This document shows, piece after piece, positions 5,434-10,321 of a DNA stretch of 10,321 bases. Below the pieces are notes generated by a model that was not told the origin of the DNA, ran no database searches, and worked only from the letters and a program-made list of their open reading frames with translations. Location of the stretch: the NCBI GenBank assembly GCA_900540005.1, contig UQEM01000086.1, positions 1 to 10,321 of the forward strand, given 5' to 3'. This DNA is from an uncultured Ruminococcus sp. (GTDB lineage: Bacteria; Bacillota; Clostridia; Oscillospirales; Ruminococcaceae). The position numbers were made by a program, and so were the translations under genes. The stretch's first letter is position 1, and each line of letters opens with the position of its first letter.

Positions 5434-8127
5434 CTATATTAAAATATCGATGTACTTAATTCTGAGCTTTTTAAGTACTCCTGAGCGTTTGTAGATGTTC
5501 TCTGACAGAGAACGTGCAGTTACCTGCGAAAGGGTTAATTCGTCTTCTGTAGGTTCGATTTTGCTGAAAGTTGCTCTCAGGGCAGTATCTGTCATTATCA
5601 TGAATCCACCCTTCTCGAAATAGTCGCCGCCAATACGTTCTTCGACCTGATCAGCAAAGTCTGTAAACTTGCCTTGTTCATTTCTCATTCCGAGTATCGC
5701 AAGGAGCTTTTCTGTGTAGGTGTAGATATATTCTATGCGCTGAGAATGATTGCCTGTTGTAAATCTTTTTTCGCGAAGTTTTAAGCCGATCAGTCGTCGC
5801 AGCAAAACTATCAACACTGCTGCAATAGCGCAAAGCAATATATTAATAGTTACCTTTACAGACGAAGGAAGTTCTTGTCCGCCGCTTTTGCCGAGTCCGC
5901 CTAAGTAACCGCCCTTAGTTGCTTGTTCGGTAGTTTGAGCCTGTGAAGAAGTTCTTGCAGCAGAGGTTATTGAAGTTGACCTGCTCGACTGAGGTGCCCT
6001 TGTAGTGCGAGTTCCCGTTGATGAGGTGGTTGTTATTGCGGTATCAGTTGAGACTGTTTCGGTAGTAACCTGTGTTGGTTCAGTATTGATTTCACTGCTT
6101 GAAATGCCTGCCGTGAACTCAAAGGGAACCCAGCCAAAGCCATCAAGATAGATTTCAGTCCATGCGTGACTTCTATTGTCTTTCACATCAATGGTGTAAG
6201 TACCGTCAGAATTCATTGTATCAGGTGAAAAATCACTTGAAACTATAATATATCCAGTGGCATATCTCGTAGGAATTCCTGCCATTCTCGCAAGAACAGC
6301 TCCCGAGGTCGCATAGTGTATACAGTAGCCTTTATGATTTTCAAGGAGAAAATAATTTACAAAATCTCGATTTGCGGGAGTCTTTCCGGGGCTGAGGGAA
6401 TAGGTTGACTCCAATGATATCGCTGTACGGATCTCATTCAAAAGTTCAAGCTTTTGAGCCGCTGTGACTGCTTCTGAACCCTTTGAGATCAAATCTGCAT
6501 ATGCGTCTTTGATTTCCTGCATACTGTCGTTATCAGGAACAGTAAGATAGTTGCTGTAAACAAACTCCTTGTAAGCATTCTCCAAAAGCTGAGCCATGAG
6601 CACCTTGCCATTATCATACAGATACTGCTGGTCTGCGTTTATCTCATTGTCAACGGTAAAGAAGTCGTTGTATGTGATGAGACCATTCTTGGCACAGTAT
6701 TCCTCAATAGTGCTGCTCCAGTTTTCGTCCTTTATATCAGAAGCAGAGTACACATTTCGCGAAACGCCTTCAAGTGAGCTTGCAATAACGCTTGGGTCAG
6801 CATAAATAAATTTGAATGACGTTTCTTTAGATGAACTGCTTTTAGTCAAAACTGTACTGTCTGTCTTATACTTTAAGTCTCCGAAATTGTCCGTGCCATA
6901 CGGAGCGTATATCCTGTCATTTTTTAACTGCGACTTTATCCATATGGTATGCTCTGGAGTATCATGGTCGATCAGTTTGGCAAATATAGAAGGGAAGTCC
7001 TGCGGATAAATTCCATTGTCCTTGAAATCGCTGAACATTTCACTATTGTAAGCGGAGTCCGGCAAATCAGTCCACTCATTGTTTCCATAAACAGCACCGG
7101 CATAATTCTTGAGATATACTGCACCGTCTATCTTGCTGTCGAATGTAACTTTAAGGTCAGTCTTGTTCTTGTACTTGATTTTGCCTGACGTACCAAGCTT
7201 GTGGTTTTCATAATCTACCTTGAAACCAAGAGCGTTTGAAAAGTTTGACATACTTTCGGCGAAGTTATCAAGCGAGAAAGCATTAACGGCTTCGCTTATA
7301 TCCCTTCTTTTTTGGTTGATCTCATCGCTTCGTTCGTAGCCGCTGACTTTCATAACAAGAGTAGTGACAGAAGAAACTGCTATAACCACAGCTATTACAA
7401 AAAAACCGCATTTTTCAGTTACTTTCAGCTTCATCTGCCTTTTTGGGAAAAACAGATTGTTTTTTCGGATAAAGCCGCCATTTCCGCCGGAATATTCTCC
7501 TATATCGATAATTGACATTGCAAGGAGAGCAAGCCAGTATGAGACAGTAAGAATTCCCCAGAACACTGAGATTTCAATGCCGTTATACAATCCTATCTCA
7601 ATGGCGGGAAAAGTTACAAGGAGCGGAAGTATCGGATTCGGACGGCAAATGGTAAAGAAATAGATCACAATTGCAAGGAGCCACATATAAAAGACGAAAA
7701 GTGTAGTAACCGCGTCACGCTCCATAGCCTTGTCCAGAAGCTTATAGTATTTTATTTCCGTATGGAAAGACGTACTGTAAATAATATTGTATATAAATTT
7801 AAATCCAAGGGAGATCTGATGTATTTTCCTGTACGCCGCTGCCACGAATACAATTACAGAAGCTCCGTAAAACCATAATGCGCGTTTTGCAATTACGGAA
7901 GACGTAATATAAAAAGCTGACAGAATAACAGCCGCCGCGATAAGGGTAGATGAATGATATCTGAAATCGAACATTTTCAAAAATGACATAATAACCGAAA
8001 CAAATCCGATAACAGCTATCAAAACCGCAGCAGGCTTTCGCAGATCCTCTCGTTTTTTCTTAACGGACATTACAATGCTGTCGCATATCTCAATTCCGCT
8101 GTTGTTTTGTATATTCTTTCTTTTCAT
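5434..8127 (-). CDS. Membrane-anchored transglutaminase-like protein (TgpA-type architecture)
   Basis: An 897-residue protein. Likely membrane helices lie at about 32-50, 60-79, 83-99, 139-161, 166-183, 188-208 and 241-260. A large extracytoplasmic region follows (about 262-757). It holds the transglutaminase-like core: catalytic Cys602 (KGYCIHYATSGAVLARMAG), His654 (RSHAWTEIY) and Glu670 (GWVPFEFT) where the third residue is classically Asp. After the core comes a Ser/Thr-rich linker (about 682-737), one more helix (758-777) and a cytoplasmic tail of about 120 residues. This helix-bundle, transglutaminase, helix, tail plan matches TgpA-like proteins, whose natural substrates are mostly unknown. 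The start codon overlaps the DUF58 gene stop (TAATG), implying coupled translation; AAAGG lies 13 bases upstream, a rather wide spacing. The core may act as a cysteine peptidase or cross-linker on envelope proteins. Confidence 0.85.
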   Translation of the reverse strand: MKRKNIQNNSGIEICDSIVMSVKKKREDLRKPAAVLIAVIGFVSVIMSFLKMFDFRYHSSTLIAAAVILSAFYITSSVIAKRALWFYGASVIVFVAAAYRKIHQISLGFKFIYNIIYSTSFHTEIKYYKLLDKAMERDAVTTLFVFYMWLLAIVIYFFTICRPNPILPLLVTFPAIEIGLYNGIEISVFWGILTVSYWLALLAMSIIDIGEYSGGNGGFIRKNNLFFPKRQMKLKVTEKCGFFVIAVVIAVSSVTTLVMKVSGYERSDEINQKRRDISEAVNAFSLDNFAESMSNFSNALGFKVDYENHKLGTSGKIKYKNKTDLKVTFDSKIDGAVYLKNYAGAVYGNNEWTDLPDSAYNSEMFSDFKDNGIYPQDFPSIFAKLIDHDTPEHTIWIKSQLKNDRIYAPYGTDNFGDLKYKTDSTVLTKSSSSKETSFKFIYADPSVIASSLEGVSRNVYSASDIKDENWSSTIEEYCAKNGLITYNDFFTVDNEINADQQYLYDNGKVLMAQLLENAYKEFVYSNYLTVPDNDSMQEIKDAYADLISKGSEAVTAAQKLELLNEIRTAISLESTYSLSPGKTPANRDFVNYFLLENHKGYCIHYATSGAVLARMAGIPTRYATGYIIVSSDFSPDTMNSDGTYTIDVKDNRSHAWTEIYLDGFGWVPFEFTAGISSSEINTEPTQVTTETVSTDTAITTTSSTGTRTTRAPQSSRSTSITSAARTSSQAQTTEQATKGGYLGGLGKSGGQELPSSVKVTINILLCAIAAVLIVLLRRLIGLKLREKRFTTGNHSQRIEYIYTYTEKLLAILGMRNEQGKFTDFADQVEERIGGDYFEKGGFMIMTDTALRATFSKIEPTEDELTLSQVTARSLSENIYKRSGVLKKLRIKYIDILI

Positions 8128-9323
8128 TATATTTCTATATCCTTTATTGAGGCAGATATTCTGCCAATAAGTACAGGCGTTATGTTGACCGAGGAGTAAC
8201 CATTTCTGAACGTACCGATTTCCGCAGAGTTTTTGACGATCATTACTGCATTTCTTATATCTGCATCAATATTACTGTCAATGTATTCGATCACAGGACT
8301 GTCGCAGTCTGTTGATGATATCAAAGTGAATGAAGAAACAGAAATACAACTGTTCTGAGCAAAATAGGTTTCAGGCGGCTCACAGAATAAGTTATCATTG
8401 ATAGACAATAGCAGGTCTCTTACCGCATCAGCGAGTGAAACAGCATCAGAGATCGTATACTGAACAAATCTTTTATGTTTTGCATGATAGAAGATCAGTG
8501 AGTGAACACGTTCGTTTTCGATAAGAAACTGTGAAAGTGAGACAGCAGTCTCAACCAGTGTGTCAAATACAGGCAGAGTATAGTCGGAATCTTCATAACA
8601 TTTTAGGTCAAGAAAAACCGTACACGGAACATCGATCGGCAGGCTGTATTCCTTGACGATAAAGTCATCTTTTTTTGAACTGAGCTTCCAATGGATTCGG
8701 TTCAGCTTGTCTCCTGCGACATAATCACGCAAATCAAAGACTTCCGACGGGTCATCACCGGGGGAACTTTCTGAAAAAACACTGCTGTCTTCGTTGATCC
8801 TGTTAGAATATAAAACTGTTCCAGAAATATCATGGGCGGTGGGCATTACCGCAATTTCAGCACCGACATTTTTGCCGATTTTGAATTTAAAGATCCTAAG
8901 GGGGTCATAAATACTGATATATGCGATTTTTACTTTAACAATACCGCAGAACTTAGATTTTAAGCGGAATGTGACACGCTGAGTGTTCCTCGACTGAATA
9001 GGGAGATAAAGTTCAAAATCAGAAGTTTTGTTATTGAAAACATTGTAATATTCTATATGAGCCTCTGCCTTTCCTATAGGGAAGATACTTTTATTTGTAA
9101 TACATATCTGAACAGGAAAAGGCGAATTTTTCGGCACAATTTTATTCTGCAAAGCGAACTCAACTTTCATTTTGCGCTTAGCAAGGAAAGTTGTAATATA
9201 CATTATAATAGGAAGTGCAATTATCAGGACAAGCAGGACAAGGGCAAAATCCCATACATATAAAATGTAGAAAGCAGCACAAACAATAATAAGAATTATG
9301 AATAGTAGTTTTGTAAATATCAT
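8127..9323 (-). CDS. DUF58-domain membrane protein of a MoxR operon
   Basis: A 398-residue protein with two N-terminal membrane helices (about 5-22 and 27-47), a beta-rich stretch (about 52-160) and the DUF58 signature at 199-213 (RDYVAGDKLNRIHWK). It is followed by a hydrophobic strand ending in FLDL (237-240) that resembles the start of a von Willebrand A-like fold. DUF58 proteins are encoded next to MoxR ATPases across bacteria and are thought to work with them in assembling or activating protein complexes; the exact role is unknown. The gene begins 4 bases after the MoxR stop, with GAGGTGA (9328-9334, read on the minus strand) inside the end of the MoxR gene, and its stop overlaps the transglutaminase start. 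Confidence 0.87.
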   Translation of the reverse strand: MIFTKLLFIILIIVCAAFYILYVWDFALVLLVLIIALPIIMYITTFLAKRKMKVEFALQNKIVPKNSPFPVQICITNKSIFPIGKAEAHIEYYNVFNNKTSDFELYLPIQSRNTQRVTFRLKSKFCGIVKVKIAYISIYDPLRIFKFKIGKNVGAEIAVMPTAHDISGTVLYSNRINEDSSVFSESSPGDDPSEVFDLRDYVAGDKLNRIHWKLSSKKDDFIVKEYSLPIDVPCTVFLDLKCYEDSDYTLPVFDTLVETAVSLSQFLIENERVHSLIFYHAKHKRFVQYTISDAVSLADAVRDLLLSINDNLFCEPPETYFAQNSCISVSSFTLISSTDCDSPVIEYIDSNIDADIRNAVMIVKNSAEIGTFRNGYSSVNITPVLIGRISASIKDIEI

Positions 9324-9327
9324 GCTA

Positions 9328-10272
9328 TCACCTCTTGGAAGAGGAGATACCCGGAACAGGAACTGTTTTTAGAATTTCGCTTATAACGTCTGAAGCAGAG
9401 ACATCAGCAAGTTTTGCCTTTGAATTGAGAATGATCCTGTGCGCAAAAACGTCATGGCAGATATAAGAAATATCTTCCGGAATAACGTAATCACGCCCCA
9501 TAGCAACGGCAATACCCTTTGAAAGCTGCATAAGAGCAAGCGTACCGCGAGGGCTTACGCCAAGTTTTATCATCTGATGATTACGCGTAGCGGCAGACAA
9601 TGAAACTATATACTCGTATATTCTGTCGTCAACATAAATATTTGAGATGTATTCCTGCAAAGAAACAATAAATGAAGCGTCAGCAACAGGTCGAACATTT
9701 TCGAGCGGATTTGAGTTGGCTTTTGACTTTAGGATAGAGACTTCACCATTAAAATCAGGATATCCCATGCTGAGCTTTATCATGAATCGGTCAAGCTGTG
9801 AATCGGGGAGATTGTGAGTTCCTGCCGAACCGATGGGATTCTGAGTAGCAATAACTGTGTAAGGCTCGGGAAGTTTGTACGTATTTCCATCAACAGTAAT
9901 TCTCTTTTCTTCCATAAGCTCAAGCAGCGCTGACTGAGTTTTGCTTGAAGTACGGTTTATCTCATCTGCAAGAAAAAGATTACAAAAAGCAACACCCGGA
10001 CAAAATTCAAATTTTCCGCTATTCTTATTATAAATAGAAAAACCCGTGACGTCTGAGGGAAGTACATCAGGGGTAAACTGCATACGATTATGCTCCAAAG
10101 AGAGAGCCTTGGAGAAAGCGAGCGCAAGAGTAGTCTTACCAACGCCCGGGATATCTTCGATCAGAATATGTCCCTTGCAAAGAATACTGAGCAGTACTTT
10201 AATTATAACAGAGTCCTTTCCTATGACAGCTTTTTTCACTTCAGAAATGATTGAGTTTATCTGATTTGTATA
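9328..10272 (-). CDS. MoxR-family AAA+ ATPase (5'-truncated by adapter)
   Basis: The visible 314 residues cover nearly a whole MoxR ATPase; usual length is about 310-330, so only a few N-terminal residues are probably missing. Fragment positions: Walker A PGVGKTT (42-48), Walker B LFLADE (99-104), sensor-1 ATQNP (142-146), a candidate arginine finger in LDRF (160-163), and sensor-2 SPRG (240-243). MoxR proteins act as ATP-driven chaperones for maturation of partner complexes, often together with DUF58 or VWA proteins, as encoded directly downstream. The open frame continues into the adapter to 10317 and gives a false N-terminus (SLVGSEMCIRDS). Those residues are synthetic, and codons are genomic only from 10272 downward. 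The promoter and true start lie outside the window. Confidence 0.92.
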   Translation of the reverse strand, partial: YTNQINSIISEVKKAVIGKDSVIIKVLLSILCKGHILIEDIPGVGKTTLALAFSKALSLEHNRMQFTPDVLPSDVTGFSIYNKNSGKFEFCPGVAFCNLFLADEINRTSSKTQSALLELMEEKRITVDGNTYKLPEPYTVIATQNPIGSAGTHNLPDSQLDRFMIKLSMGYPDFNGEVSILKSKANSNPLENVRPVADASFIVSLQEYISNIYVDDRIYEYIVSLSAATRNHQMIKLGVSPRGTLALMQLSKGIAVAMGRDYVIPEDISYICHDVFAHRIILNSKAKLADVSASDVISEILKTVPVPGISSSKR

Positions 10273-10273
10273 G

Positions 10274-10321
10274 CTGTCTCTTATACACATCTCCGAGCCC
10301 ACGAGACTCGACGTCATCTCG
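10274..10321 (+). other. Illumina Nextera Read-2 adapter with i7 index (synthetic)
   Basis: Bases 10274-10292 are the reverse-complement Tn5 mosaic end (CTGTCTCTTATACACATCT). Bases 10293-10307 complete the Nextera Read-2 adapter, 10308-10315 (TCGACGTC) sit in the i7 index position, and 10316-10321 (ATCTCG) begin the P7 sequence. None of this is genomic. Confidence 0.98.

Noticed and set aside
7364..7663. A 99-residue + strand open frame inside the transglutaminase gene
   Set aside because: It is antisense to the membrane-helix region of a coherent 897-residue protein and has no start signal or recognisable motif.
12..10292. A perfect 19-bp inverted repeat at the two ends (12-30 and 10274-10292), looking like terminal repeats of a 10-kb transposon
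   Set aside because: The repeat is the engineered Tn5 mosaic end used in Nextera libraries, and it is joined to known adapter and index sequence on both sides. No transposase gene lies between.

Overview
The window is a metagenome-style contig of roughly 10.2 kb of bacterial DNA (31-10273) that still carries Illumina Nextera library adapters at both ends. Bases 1-30 and 10274-10321 are synthetic, and both outermost genes are cut off there. Strong AGGAGG-type ribosome sites, tight gene packing, moderate-to-low G+C and protein style point to a Clostridia-type Firmicute. A Ruminococcus-like gut or rumen anaerobe is my best guess; this is inferred from general resemblance, not from a marker gene.

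Left half, + strand (31-4807): four tightly packed genes encode what looks like a soluble redox complex. They are the C-terminal part of a 4Fe-4S dicluster protein (HydB/AsrA/FlxB-like), an FAD/NAD(P)-binding 2Fe-2S reductase subunit (HydG/AsrB/FlxA-like), an iron-sulfur subunit of fumarate reductase type, and a fumarate reductase-type flavoprotein. No membrane anchor gene follows. The flavoprotein keeps the fumarate-binding residues but has Asn where the covalent-FAD His normally sits. I infer a cytosolic NAD(P)H-linked fumarate reductase, reducing fumarate to succinate as an electron sink. After a UUCG-loop hairpin comes a short AspT/YidE-family permease. Members of that family include succinate exporters, so the two units together could make and export succinate.

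A near-perfect bidirectional terminator (4812-4850) separates this block from a convergent minus-strand operon. Read 5' to 3', it contains a MoxR-type AAA+ ATPase (cut by the right adapter), a DUF58 membrane protein, a large membrane-anchored transglutaminase-like protein, and an HdeD/DUF308 membrane protein. MoxR-DUF58-transglutaminase is a widespread cell-envelope or protein-maturation module of unclear substrate. The HdeD-type gene is an addition at its end.

No rRNA, tRNA, CRISPR array, insertion sequence or phage gene was seen. No stretch longer than 300 bases lacks a gene. The promoters of both operons lie outside the window.
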